Source: Draconibacterium sediminis (GTDB taxonomy: Bacteria; Bacteroidota; Bacteroidia; Bacteroidales; Prolixibacteraceae). From it: a stretch of DNA of 64,000 nt. The stretch spans positions 434,001 through 498,000 of the forward strand of contig NZ_JRHC01000001.1 in the NCBI RefSeq assembly GCF_000949475.1, written 5' to 3'. Of this stretch, positions 51,446 to 61,311 are shown piece after piece. The translations under genes were made by a program, and so were the position numbers. The notes beneath the pieces were generated by a model that ran no database searches, was not told the DNA's origin, and was given only the letters and a program-made list of their open reading frames with translations. Within the stretch, counting starts at the first letter, position 1; every line of letters begins with the position of its first letter.

Positions 51446-53812
51446 ATGAAAACCAAGAACCTTCCTTATTTTATTCTGGTAGTAGTTATGTCTCTTACTT
51501 TTGCCAACAAAACGTATGGACAGGAAATATTACCATTTCCACCAACGCCTTCAGCTTCAAAGGCAGGAATAACCTTATCCGAGTCAACTCACCAAAAAAG
51601 ACAAACGGTTAATCACCTCCCCGAGGACGCTCCCAACATTGTCATCATATTGATCGACGATGTAGGTCCCGGACAAGCCGGAACTTTTGGTGGCGAATTT
51701 AACACGCCTACTTTAAGCAAAATTGCTGAAGAAGGGATTTCTTACAACCGATTTCACTCTACAGCTATGTGTTCGCCTACCCGGGCTTCGTTACTAACCG
51801 GGAGAAATCACCACAAAGTTGGAAATGGTCAGATTCCGGAATACGCAAACGACTGGGATGGTTATACCGGAGTGATTCCCAGAAGTGCAGCAACCGTTGC
51901 AGAAGTACTAAAAAATTATGGTTATTCCACCTCCGCTTTTGGGAAGTGGCACAACACTGCGCCTGAAGAGTCAAGTGCTGCCGGTCCCTTCAACCACTGG
52001 CCTACGGGTTATGGCTTCGAATATTTCTACGGTTTTATGGCTGGCGATGCCTCGCAATACGAACCTACCTTATTTGAGAATACAACATTGGTTCCCGAGG
52101 AACACTTTCACAAAAAAGGCTATCACCTGAGTGAAGATTTGGCAGACCAGGCGATCAACTGGATGCGTCAACACAAAGCAATAGAGCCCGACAAGCCTTT
52201 TTTAATGTACTGGTCGAGTGGGGCGGTACACGGCCCCCACCACGTAACAAAAGAATGGGCTGATAAATACAAGGGGAAATTTGATGATGGCTGGGACGAG
52301 TACAGAAAGCGTGTTTATGAAAAGGCCAAAAAACTGGGATGGATACCTGAAAACGCAAAACTTACACCACGTCCGTCGACAATGCAAGCATGGGATGACA
52401 TTCCTGAAGATGAAAGAGCATTCCAGCTGCGTTTGATGGAAGTGTATGCAGGATATGCAGAGCATGTGGATGCACAAGTTGGTAAAGTAATCGATGAACT
52501 TGACAATTTGGGCTATGAGGACAATACCCTGGTTTTCTATATATGGGGAGACAATGGCGCCTCGTCGGAAGGGCAACAAGGTACCCTTGCAGAGTTGCTG
52601 GCACAAAATGGTGTAAAAACAACTACAAAACAGCAAATTGAAGCACTCAATAAGATTGGTGGTTTGGATGAATTGGGAGGAAATAAAGTGGAAAATATGA
52701 TGCATGCAGGATGGGCATGGGGAGGTAGTTCTCCTTACAAAGGAACCAAACTTGTAGCAGCTTACTTTGGTGGTACCCGTCAACCAATGGCGGTTAGATG
52801 GCCTAAGGTAATTAAACATGATAACATACCACGGTCTCAGTTTCACCATGTTAATGATATCGTTCCAACAATATATGATATACTCAATATTACCCCTCCG
52901 AGAGTTGTAAATGGGGCAGAACAAATGGAACTTGACGGGACCAGTATGAAATATACATTTGACGACCCAACTGCTGAAGGTAGAAAGGGTGCCCAGTATT
53001 TTGAAATCCACACAAGCCGGGGGATCTATAAAGATGGTTGGTTTGCCTGTGCATTTGGAGTTCGAACTCCGTGGGTACAAGGTCTTCCTGACTTCGATAA
53101 TTGGGATCCAATGAAAGAACCCTGGGAATTGTACAATTTAGAAGAAGACTGGTCGCAAGCCAATGACCTGGCAAAAAGTAACCCGGATAAACTTGATGAG
53201 ATGAAGAGTACCTTCCTGGTGGAGGCGGCCAGAAACAATGTATTGCCTATCGGTGGGACTTTTTGGTCGACAGCAGCCTTGCACCCCGAAGATGCTCCGG
53301 CTAGCCCAATGACAGAATGGAACTTCGCCGGGCCAATAAAACGAATTCCCGAAGCTGCTTCGCCTCGATTTGGAAGCACATCAAACCAAATGGATTTTGA
53401 TGTTACGGTTCCCAAAAACGCGAATGGTGTATTGTGTGCTGTGGGTGGTTATCCAGGCGGAGTAAGCTTTTTTATAAAAGATGGATATCTGAACTATGAA
53501 TATTGTTTTTTTCTGATGGATCGCACCAGGATTGTTGCCAGTGAAAAACTTCCTGCGGGTAAAGTAAATATTCAGCTTTTGTCGGAGCTGGAAAACGGGC
53601 CGGCCTCAGCTTTGAATATCACTATAAAAGTAAACGGGAAAGAGGTAGCAAAAGGAAAAGTACCTCGTTCCATTGCATCAACTATTTCCTATAACGATGG
53701 CTTTGATATCGGCCAGGACCTGGGATCGCCGGTTTCTGATGCCTATTTTGACAGCGCTCCATTTACTTTTAACGGGCAAATAAACAAGGTTGTGGCGAGG
53801 TATCTGGAATAG
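51446..53812 (+). CDS. Large exported arylsulfatase
   Basis: This 788-residue protein has a signal peptide (about 1-25). The sulfatase core contains LIDDVG (Asp71, Asp72) and the classical maturation motif Cys109-Ser-Pro-Thr-Arg with LLTGR after it. GKWHN and WGDNGASSEG supply further active-site residues. A C-terminal extension of about 200 residues forms a beta-rich domain. It resembles the long arylsulfatase subgroup (AtsA-like), not the two shorter tandem copies. Likely clients: aryl sulfates or sulfated polysaccharide fragments. Confidence 0.9.
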   Translation: MKTKNLPYFILVVVMSLTFANKTYGQEILPFPPTPSASKAGITLSESTHQKRQTVNHLPEDAPNIVIILIDDVGPGQAGTFGGEFNTPTLSKIAEEGISYNRFHSTAMCSPTRASLLTGRNHHKVGNGQIPEYANDWDGYTGVIPRSAATVAEVLKNYGYSTSAFGKWHNTAPEESSAAGPFNHWPTGYGFEYFYGFMAGDASQYEPTLFENTTLVPEEHFHKKGYHLSEDLADQAINWMRQHKAIEPDKPFLMYWSSGAVHGPHHVTKEWADKYKGKFDDGWDEYRKRVYEKAKKLGWIPENAKLTPRPSTMQAWDDIPEDERAFQLRLMEVYAGYAEHVDAQVGKVIDELDNLGYEDNTLVFYIWGDNGASSEGQQGTLAELLAQNGVKTTTKQQIEALNKIGGLDELGGNKVENMMHAGWAWGGSSPYKGTKLVAAYFGGTRQPMAVRWPKVIKHDNIPRSQFHHVNDIVPTIYDILNITPPRVVNGAEQMELDGTSMKYTFDDPTAEGRKGAQYFEIHTSRGIYKDGWFACAFGVRTPWVQGLPDFDNWDPMKEPWELYNLEEDWSQANDLAKSNPDKLDEMKSTFLVEAARNNVLPIGGTFWSTAALHPEDAPASPMTEWNFAGPIKRIPEAASPRFGSTSNQMDFDVTVPKNANGVLCAVGGYPGGVSFFIKDGYLNYEYCFFLMDRTRIVASEKLPAGKVNIQLLSELENGPASALNITIKVNGKEVAKGKVPRSIASTISYNDGFDIGQDLGSPVSDAYFDSAPFTFNGQINKVVARYLE

Positions 53813-54049
53813 AAAGTATTTACGAATAGACACCAGTTGCCACATTTTTTATAAGTCATAGCAGGCAATGTAGTAAATATCAAAGTTTGTAGCCCGCTCA
53901 AACGGCATAGCGGTTCGACTGGAAACTACCACACAATCTGCTACTACTCATGCAATTTATCGTTGTACCCAAGCTTAAAAGCAAATTTATTTTCATGGTA
54001 GCATTGAGCCGAAAGAATCAATTGTAATTACAAATAATAATGATGAAGA

Positions 54050-54691
54050 ATGGCTAAAGAATCGGAAATATTCAGTGACAAGATTCAGGATGATGCAATC
54101 ATTATCAGGGAGGCTAAACCGGATATAGAAGATGGTCTTGTATTTGCCCAATTCTTTGATGAAGCTTCTGAAGGATTTTTTAAATCAATTTTAGGAATAA
54201 AAACATATGAAATTATAGCAGATGCTTTTGTGAAGTCAAACAATGAATATTCATTTGAGAATGCAATAATGATTGAATATAAAGGCAAAATTGTTGGAAT
54301 GGTATCGGGTTATACCTATTCAGAAAAACAAGGATTTAAGAAAAATATTCTTTCTGAATTCCCTAAAGGAGCAAAACTAAGAATCATGATGTTTTTAGTT
54401 ATTGGAAAAGTGCTATCACGTTTTCTTGGTCCTCGTGGAAAAGAAGATTATTATTTACAATCCATTGCAGTAAGTATTCAAATGCGTGGGAAAGGGCTTG
54501 GACAAAGATTGATGAAACATATAGGCGAAATTGCTATTGATAAAGGATCTAAAACTTTGTCATTGGATGTTTCAAGTAAAAATGAAAATGCAATAAACAG
54601 TTATAAAAAATTTGGAATGGAAATATTTTCCTACTGGCCTAACTTTTTAAAATTACCACCTGTATTTACACGAATGGTGAAAGAACTTTAA
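54050..54691 (+). CDS. GNAT-family N-acetyltransferase
   Basis: This 213-residue protein has the acetyl-CoA-binding stretch SIQMRGKGLGQRLM (Q/RxxGxG/A) preceded by YLQSIAVS, and the terminal helix AINSYKKFGM. The substrate is unknown. AT-rich compared with the sulfatases, like the other small genes in this stretch. Confidence 0.85.
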   Translation: MAKESEIFSDKIQDDAIIIREAKPDIEDGLVFAQFFDEASEGFFKSILGIKTYEIIADAFVKSNNEYSFENAIMIEYKGKIVGMVSGYTYSEKQGFKKNILSEFPKGAKLRIMMFLVIGKVLSRFLGPRGKEDYYLQSIAVSIQMRGKGLGQRLMKHIGEIAIDKGSKTLSLDVSSKNENAINSYKKFGMEIFSYWPNFLKLPPVFTRMVKEL

Positions 54692-54916
54692 ATTTGTTGA
54701 TGACTGATAATAAACTATTCTTACGTTGCCAATTCATAAAATAAAAATAGAAAAAGCCAGTTTACAACAAATAATAAAGAGCAAATGGCAGTTTAGTTGA
54801 ACGCGACAATTTGGAAATCAAAGAAATCGTCGCAATATGGAAATTTACGCAGGCTAATGTCAAACGCACCATATTCAAACCGTTGTTATTCATTACAAAA
54901 ATAAACTATACAAACC

Positions 54917-56287
54917 ATGAAAAGCAAAATTCTAACAATAATATTAGTCTTATTTACTCAAATAAATTTCGGACAAAATTTACCGTTATTAAAAATTAGC
55001 AATGACAAGAATTATATTGTAAATCAATCTGACGAACCATTTTTTTGGTTGGGAGGAACTGCATGGGAATTGATACATCGCTGCGATACAGAGGAAATTG
55101 ATACATACCTGACTGATAGAGCGGAAAAAGGATTTACCGTAATCCAAACAGTAATTCTTGCAGAATTGGACGGATTAAATACTCCAAACGTTTATGGGGA
55201 AAAACCACTAATAAATAATGATCCGACGAAATTAAACGAACGATATTTTACCACAGTTGATTATGTGTTGGAGAAAGCAAATGAACTAGGTGTTTATATA
55301 GCCTTGCTGCCGTCATGGGGCGATAAATTCAATAAAAAATGGGGCGCCGGACCAGAAATATTTAATACCGAAAATGCTAAAATTTACGGCAGACTTTTGG
55401 CAAAAAGGTATCTTAAATACAATAACCTGGTATGGATTCTTGGAGGTGACAGACCTCTTGAGAATGAAAACCATTTTGAAATAATTAGTGCAATGGCAAT
55501 GGGTATTAGAGAGGTCGATAAAAATCATTTAATAAGTTTTCATCCTGTTGGCGCAAAAAAGGCCACAGATTTCATTAATGACAGATGGCTTGATTTTGAT
55601 ATGTACCAAAGCGGACATAGCAGAACTGCTAAAGAGTATTCTTATGTGCTAAATAGTAAAAAATCGTCAACAAAGCGACCAATAATAAATGGTGAAGCCA
55701 GATATGAAAACATACCTGACAGGTTTTGGGAAGAAAAGCCGCATGGTTGGCTTGACGATGCTGATGTTAGAGTTTCTGCATATTGGAGCATAATTGCAGG
55801 AGCTGCAGGATATACATACGGCTGTAATGATATTTGGCAAATGTATGAAATTAGCAAAGAGCCTATAATAAATGCACGGACCGATTGGAAAGCTGCACTT
55901 CAGTTACCTGGTTCAACTCAAATGGGTTACATGAGGCAAATCTTCGAGAAACTACCATGGCAAAAAATGATACTTAATCAAAGTTTGATACTAAACACCA
56001 ATCCAGAGGACGAATCATATATTTTAAGTGCAATTAGTTCAGACCAACAAGTTGTTATTGCCTATACACCGAAAGGAGATCCAATAAAGATTGATCTGTC
56101 AAAAATAGATTCAAATAGAATAAACGCATATTGGTTTAATCCGCGAAGTGGAACAACAAAACGTATTGGTAATTTTGAGACGATCACACCCCATGAGTTT
56201 GAGCCTTGGTCAGGCGGCTGGGGAAGTGATTTTCTTTTAATATTGACAGCAGAAAATTATAAGATAGATTTTCAGGATTTGAATTAA
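54917..56287 (+). CDS. GH140-like glycoside hydrolase (DUF4038)
   Basis: This 456-residue protein has a signal peptide (to about residue 19). The DUF4038 TIM-barrel runs about 30-370 with FFWLGGTAWEL at its start. The presumed catalytic acids are Asp178 (LGGDRP) and Glu260 (INGEARY). A C-terminal collagen-binding-like beta domain (about 370-450) is typical. GH140 enzymes cleave apiosyl linkages in pectin; related DUF4038 proteins have other specificities, so the substrate is uncertain. Confidence 0.85.
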   Translation: MKSKILTIILVLFTQINFGQNLPLLKISNDKNYIVNQSDEPFFWLGGTAWELIHRCDTEEIDTYLTDRAEKGFTVIQTVILAELDGLNTPNVYGEKPLINNDPTKLNERYFTTVDYVLEKANELGVYIALLPSWGDKFNKKWGAGPEIFNTENAKIYGRLLAKRYLKYNNLVWILGGDRPLENENHFEIISAMAMGIREVDKNHLISFHPVGAKKATDFINDRWLDFDMYQSGHSRTAKEYSYVLNSKKSSTKRPIINGEARYENIPDRFWEEKPHGWLDDADVRVSAYWSIIAGAAGYTYGCNDIWQMYEISKEPIINARTDWKAALQLPGSTQMGYMRQIFEKLPWQKMILNQSLILNTNPEDESYILSAISSDQQVVIAYTPKGDPIKIDLSKIDSNRINAYWFNPRSGTTKRIGNFETITPHEFEPWSGGWGSDFLLILTAENYKIDFQDLN

Positions 56288-56516
56288 TAACGTTTTGTAA
56301 CACTATGCACTCGCGCCAATCCTTCAGCCGACGGAAGGTGTGTCTTCGGTAGAATTGAGATGAACAAACTTTCAGCCGTTGGCTGACGGATCGGGACGCA
56401 CCAGCAGTGTTTAACCTCCCTGCTGCGCAAATCCTTTCGCGTGGTGTTGAAAACAATAAGGAAGAAAATAGTAAGATTGGAAGAGCAACTAAATCAAAAC
56501 AAAGATTAAAAACAAT
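56288..56516. other. Intergenic stretch with inverted repeats
   Basis: GC-richer than the gene before it, with the loosely paired CAGCCGACGGAAGG and CAGCCGTTGGCTGACGG motifs. No gene; perhaps a decayed repeat element. Confidence 0.3.
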
Positions 56517-56918
56517 ATGGAATACCACGGATCTTGTTTGTGCAAAGGAGTTCAATTTAAAATTATTGGCGATTTTGAAAGTTTTTATCTGTGTCATTGC
56601 AGCTATTGCCGGAAAGATACCGGATCGGCACATGCCGCCAATTTATTTTCAACAAGCGCTAAGCTGGAGTGGACAAAACGAGATACTGAAATCAGCGTTT
56701 TTCAGCTCCCCGATAGCAGACATGCCAAAGCATTTTGTGCCACATGTGGTTCGGCATTACCCAACTTACAAATGAACGGTAAACTTTTGGTGGTTCCGGC
56801 CGGATGTTTGGATACTGAACTGGATAAACGCCCCGATGCCCATCTATTTATTTCCAGTAAAGCGGCCTGGGATGAGGCGCTGGAGGAAATAAAAAAGTTT
56901 GAGCGTTTGCCCGAATAA
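56517..56918 (+). CDS. GFA/CENP-V-type zinc protein
   Basis: This 133-residue protein has the zinc-binding cysteines of the glutathione-dependent formaldehyde-activating (GFA) fold: Cys7 and Cys9 (SCLCKG), Cys26, Cys28 and Cys31 (CHCSYC), and Cys74 and Cys77 (FCATCGS). Cytoplasmic. Most family members have no proven substrate; formaldehyde or glutathione adducts are possible. Confidence 0.88.
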   Translation: MEYHGSCLCKGVQFKIIGDFESFYLCHCSYCRKDTGSAHAANLFSTSAKLEWTKRDTEISVFQLPDSRHAKAFCATCGSALPNLQMNGKLLVVPAGCLDTELDKRPDAHLFISSKAAWDEALEEIKKFERLPE

Positions 56919-56937
56919 TTGGAAATGGGTACCGGTT

Positions 56938-56964
56938 GGATTTACAATCCGTGCCCTGGTGAAA
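56938..56964. repeat. Dispersed REP-like element, copy 2
   Basis: See the copy at 51181-51207; 24 of 27 bases agree. It lies between the GFA gene and the convergent histidine kinase gene. Confidence 0.6.
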
Positions 56965-56991
56965 ATAATTCACTGTTGGTATAAGCTTCAT

Positions 56992-59900
56992 TTATTCGGC
57001 TAATTTCTTTTTCATTTTCTCCAGCAAAGTGCTTATTCGTATTGGTTTAACGATAAAGTCGTCACACCCGGCTTTCAACGCATTTTCTTTATCGGTGGTA
57101 GAGGCATAAGCTGTTTGTACAATTATTTTTATTTTACTGTGGCTTTGTTTAATTTTTTTTGCCACATCAAGCCCGCTTATATCGGGTAATCCTATATCGA
57201 GTAGAACAATATCAGGAGGATTATTTTGTATTTGCTGAAGTGCATCGTTGCCTGTAACAGCAAACGAAAGTAAAGGATAGTTTTTGCTGAGTACATGTTT
57301 GAAAAAAAGACGGCTGTCTTCGTTGTCCTCCACTACCAACACCTTGTATTGGCTCGACAAAGATTCGGAATGTGATTGTTTGTCAGACAGGTTTTTATCG
57401 ATATTGTCGAGGAGTGATTTGTTGTAAACAGGCAGACTAAACCAGAATTTAGTTCCTATTCCCGGTGCCGATTTCATATGAATTTCGCTACCCATAAGTT
57501 CGAGTAGTTTTTTTACTATCGATAATCCCAGTCCGGTGCCGCCGTATTTTCTTGATACGCCCGATTCGGCTTGCATAAAACGTCCGAATATACTTTGCTG
57601 TTTTTCCAAAGGTATTCCAATACCGGTGTCGGTAACAAAAAACTCCAGATGTGTATTATCAGAGTTTGAAACACCAAATTCGATGGTTCCTGACTTCGTA
57701 AAACGAATTGCATTATCAAGTAAATTGGAGATAATCTGTGTTATTCTTACGTCATCGCCATTAATCATTAGCGATTTATCGGTTTCACGCAATATTAATT
57801 CAACATTAGTATTCGGCGAGGTCTGCATCCGGTTCTGAAAAATAGAATACAGATTGTTTAATAGGGCGTTTACGTGGAATGGTTTCACTGAAAATGAGAC
57901 CAAGCCGGTTTCCAGACGCGACAAGTCCAGAATATCATCAATTATTTTCAGCAATCCGGAAGAGCTTTGATTAATGATATCGGCAAATTCACGCTTGTTG
58001 GCTGTGCTGATATTTTCTTCTTGTGCTAAAATATTGCTGAATCCGACTATACCATTCAATGGTGTTCTTATTTCGTGGCTTACATTGGCCAGAAATGCCG
58101 ATTTCAGGCGTTCGCTTTCTTCTGCCTTTTCTTTTGCATCAACAAGGTCTTGCATCAGCCTTTTTTTCTCCGTGATATCATGAATAATACTGTGCCACAC
58201 GATTTGCCCTTTGTAATCGATTTCATTTCTAAAAACTTCCACATCGCGAATTTCGCCAGATCGTAGCCGGTGTTTTAATTCAAGGTGATATCGTTTCCAG
58301 TTCTTCTGTTGCACCATCACCTGTTCTTGTTGTTCGTTTTCAGAGGCATTTATGTTTGTGATGGTCATTTTCTCCAGTTCTTTAACACTATAACCATAAA
58401 AATCTGCAGCAGCTTTATTTGCTCTTACAATTTGCCCGTTTTCAGGATTTATTAGCAATTTAACAGCAATATGTTCCTCAAAAAGCTGACGATAGGCTTG
58501 CTCGTTGGCCTCCAGCTCTTTTTTTATCTGCATTCGTTGTGTAATATCGGGAGCAACACTTAGTGCCAGCTTTTTCCCTCCACTTTCGCCAAGCGGAGAG
58601 GTATGGAAATTCCAAATACGCTTTTCTCCGTTGTGTGTAGCAATTTCATAATCGCCGCTAAAAACTGTTTGGTCGAGGTCGACGACTTCGAGAAGGTGAT
58701 TCTCCACTTCTTCAGCTTGTGTTTTTGTGAAAACCCTTCTTGTCCACTCTTTTATGGTAGGCATTTCATCAATTGTATAACCCGAAAGCTGCTGCCATCC
58801 CTGGCTGAGATATAGAATTTTTCCGTATTCGTCGAATACCATGATGGGTATTGGAGCCAGGAGGACAGCTTTTCGAAATCGTTCCTCGCTCTTTACAAGT
58901 TGTTCTTGCGATAGTTTACGCTCAGTTATATCTTGAATTGTTCCGAGCATTTGCACCGGATTCCCTTTTTCATCGTAGCGAAGTTCTCCAAGTCCGTGCA
59001 CCCATCTTTCAGCTCCATCGCTTTTTCGAATAATTTTATATTCCTTATTAAATATTTGTTTCTTACCAATTACTTCGTTTAGCAGGTAATCCATCATCTG
59101 TTCCTGATACTCCGGATGAATTATGGTACTCCAACTTTCAGAGGTTCTGGAATGTTTATCGTCTATTCCAAAAATATTGTCTAAGGCCGCTGATGAAGTC
59201 CATATATCACTTAAAATATCGAATTGATAAGTGCCGATATTTCCTACTCGTTGCGATTCTGTAAACCAATACTCACGTTCACGGTAACGTGCTTCACTTT
59301 CTTCAAGTGCTTGTTGATGTATTCTGTTTTCGGTTTGGTCCCGAAAAACAAGAACCACTCCTACAATCTGGTTATTAATAATAATTGGTGCACCACTATC
59401 AGCTATAGGAATTTCGTTTCCATCTTTCGATAGTAGTATAGTGTGATTAGCAAGTCCAACAACTTTTCCGTATTTCATAACCTTCGAAAAAGGACTTTCC
59501 ACCTTTTTACGGGAGTGTTCGTTAACAATATGGAACACTTCGTCGAGATTCTTTTTATACACGTCTTTGGCCTTCCACCCGGTAAGCCTCTCAGCCTCCG
59601 GATTTATTTGAGTAATTCGGCCTTTTATATCAGTACAAATAACAGCATCACCAATGCTTAATAATGTTGTTCTGTACATTTCTTCTGCTTTCCTGATCTG
59701 TTGTTCATTCGATAGATATCGTTCGATTAGCTGAAATAGTTTGCCGATTAGCGTTAAGGCAACAGGAAATATAAGCATAACCGGAAGCCATATATGTTGT
59801 AAGGTTTGCATGGGATGATCGGGCAAGAGTAGCTGACTTGCTAGCATTGCAAGGTGGCTTATAATGCCAACTGCATACAAAACGGCAGTATTGATATTTT

Positions 59901-60279
59901 GGGTTTTCTTCTTAAGAATAGTTCTGAAAAATAAGCCAATAATCCCTGAAGCAACAATTGTAGCCAGTCCTGCCCAGATTCCGGCACCACCCAGAAATAC
60001 CCTGTAAGCGCCTGCTATAATTACAGTAAGCAGTGTCGCCAATCCTCCTCCCCATAAACCTGCTAGGGTTATAACAATAGAGCGGCCATCGTAAAATATG
60101 CCCGGTTCGTGTTGGTAAGGCAAAAGCATTGCTGCAATAGCTACTATCCCGAACCAAACACCGCTAATAATTTGAAATTGTAACTTTTTTTTACCAAAGT
60201 AATACTTAATGGTTCCATACAGGAACGAAAGGGTAATAAGAAGAGCCGCATTTTGGATTAAGGCTTGAAACATTTCCAA
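56992..60279 (-). CDS. Hybrid sensor histidine kinase (5TM, four PAS, HisKA, HATPase, REC)
   Basis: In this 1095-residue protein, the N-terminal 185 residues form a 5TM-LYT-type membrane sensor (EPGIFYDGRSIVI, GGAGIWAGL). Four PAS domains follow at about 200-320, 335-460, 465-590 and 600-710. The HisKA domain carries the phosphoacceptor His735 (VSHEIRTPLNG), the ATPase domain has its N and G boxes (DNAIRFT, GTGLGLSIV), and the C-terminal receiver has Asp1028. No separate regulator gene is adjacent, so output partners are elsewhere. Membrane-bound sensing of an unknown ligand. Confidence 0.92.
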   Translation of the reverse strand: MEMFQALIQNAALLITLSFLYGTIKYYFGKKKLQFQIISGVWFGIVAIAAMLLPYQHEPGIFYDGRSIVITLAGLWGGGLATLLTVIIAGAYRVFLGGAGIWAGLATIVASGIIGLFFRTILKKKTQNINTAVLYAVGIISHLAMLASQLLLPDHPMQTLQHIWLPVMLIFPVALTLIGKLFQLIERYLSNEQQIRKAEEMYRTTLLSIGDAVICTDIKGRITQINPEAERLTGWKAKDVYKKNLDEVFHIVNEHSRKKVESPFSKVMKYGKVVGLANHTILLSKDGNEIPIADSGAPIIINNQIVGVVLVFRDQTENRIHQQALEESEARYREREYWFTESQRVGNIGTYQFDILSDIWTSSAALDNIFGIDDKHSRTSESWSTIIHPEYQEQMMDYLLNEVIGKKQIFNKEYKIIRKSDGAERWVHGLGELRYDEKGNPVQMLGTIQDITERKLSQEQLVKSEERFRKAVLLAPIPIMVFDEYGKILYLSQGWQQLSGYTIDEMPTIKEWTRRVFTKTQAEEVENHLLEVVDLDQTVFSGDYEIATHNGEKRIWNFHTSPLGESGGKKLALSVAPDITQRMQIKKELEANEQAYRQLFEEHIAVKLLINPENGQIVRANKAAADFYGYSVKELEKMTITNINASENEQQEQVMVQQKNWKRYHLELKHRLRSGEIRDVEVFRNEIDYKGQIVWHSIIHDITEKKRLMQDLVDAKEKAEESERLKSAFLANVSHEIRTPLNGIVGFSNILAQEENISTANKREFADIINQSSSGLLKIIDDILDLSRLETGLVSFSVKPFHVNALLNNLYSIFQNRMQTSPNTNVELILRETDKSLMINGDDVRITQIISNLLDNAIRFTKSGTIEFGVSNSDNTHLEFFVTDTGIGIPLEKQQSIFGRFMQAESGVSRKYGGTGLGLSIVKKLLELMGSEIHMKSAPGIGTKFWFSLPVYNKSLLDNIDKNLSDKQSHSESLSSQYKVLVVEDNEDSRLFFKHVLSKNYPLLSFAVTGNDALQQIQNNPPDIVLLDIGLPDISGLDVAKKIKQSHSKIKIIVQTAYASTTDKENALKAGCDDFIVKPIRISTLLEKMKKKLAE

Positions 60280-60491
60280 TGGTTTTTTAGTTAAAAATTT
60301 ACGCAGTAAGCGGGCAATGTTTTTCCTTCAATACTGGCGTGGAAAATAATAAAAAATATTGTTGTATACAGATTATATAAGTGATATATACTTTATAAAG
60401 CAAGAGTAGGATGCTAATGAAAGAGGCATTCTGGCACTGACCGCTGGTGATAAATCAATTCTTGCATGCAGTTGTTTTGCTATCAATGCTT

Positions 60492-60499
60492 TATATTTG
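60492..60499 (+). promoter_or_regulatory. -7 box before the barrel/PCMD operon
   Basis: TATATTTG, a perfect TAnnTTTG, 20 bases before the ATG at 60520. No upstream TTTG at the standard distance. Confidence 0.4.
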
Positions 60500-60519
60500 A
60501 TAGACAAAACTGTTAATCC

Positions 60520-61311
60520 ATGAAGTTGAAAGAAATTCGAATACTTGTATTTCTGTTGATCTTGCCGGCACTTTTGTTTGCGCAGGAAGATTCATTGGTC
60601 GGTCAGAAAACAACACCTTACGATCTGCTGTCAAGCTATTACAACCAGGATTTTAAGCCCTTTCAAAAAGGTAATTTTTATGTGGGACTGGCCTTTTCGG
60701 TAACCGATAAAAACCTTACCAATACCAATTACCTGATTCAACAGGTGGTTGAGGGCGACCGGCTCGACTACAATGTGTTGTTAAAAGGCGGTTATTACAC
60801 CGGCGATTACGGAATGGCGATTATTAACTTCAATTATTTCCAGGACCGCTTTGGTGGTACCGTTTTTCAGGATCCCGACACCGTGCAGTCGAACACCCTA
60901 AAACGCGGGTTTGCAGTTAGTCCGGGATTTCGTTCGTCGGTGCCGTTAACACCAAACGAGCGACTGAGTTTTTTCACCGAATTTGGGTTTACGCTGGGCG
61001 GCAACAGCTCGCTTACACGTGATATCAGGAATATCGACGAGATGAATAAAACACACAAAAAGGAGTTCATTTTTGGCGTGGGATTAAGCCCGGGAATAAC
61101 CTTTTTTGCCATGGAAAATTTTGCTTTCGAAGTGCAGCTGAACAACGTTTTGGGCTACAAACTAAATGTTGCACGAAGCAGTGTTAACGAAGGCCCCGAA
61201 TCAAAACAGGTGCGCCAGAATGTCGACTTTCGGATTAACCTGCTTTCGCTCGACCTTGGGCTGGCCTATTATTTTGGAGCCAAGAAAAACAGAAAGGGGG
61301 CAGGCAAATGA
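60520..61311 (+). CDS. Outer-membrane beta-barrel protein
   Basis: This 263-residue protein has a signal peptide (to about residue 21). Alternating strands such as NFYVGLAFSV, GMAIINFNYF and LSFFTEFGFTLGG, ending in LGLAYYFGAKK, fit an outer-membrane barrel. Its stop overlaps the start of the PCMD lipoprotein gene by 4 bases (ATGA), so the pair is translated together, perhaps as a surface barrel and its lipoprotein partner. Confidence 0.75.
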   Translation: MKLKEIRILVFLLILPALLFAQEDSLVGQKTTPYDLLSSYYNQDFKPFQKGNFYVGLAFSVTDKNLTNTNYLIQQVVEGDRLDYNVLLKGGYYTGDYGMAIINFNYFQDRFGGTVFQDPDTVQSNTLKRGFAVSPGFRSSVPLTPNERLSFFTEFGFTLGGNSSLTRDIRNIDEMNKTHKKEFIFGVGLSPGITFFAMENFAFEVQLNNVLGYKLNVARSSVNEGPESKQVRQNVDFRINLLSLDLGLAYYFGAKKNRKGAGK

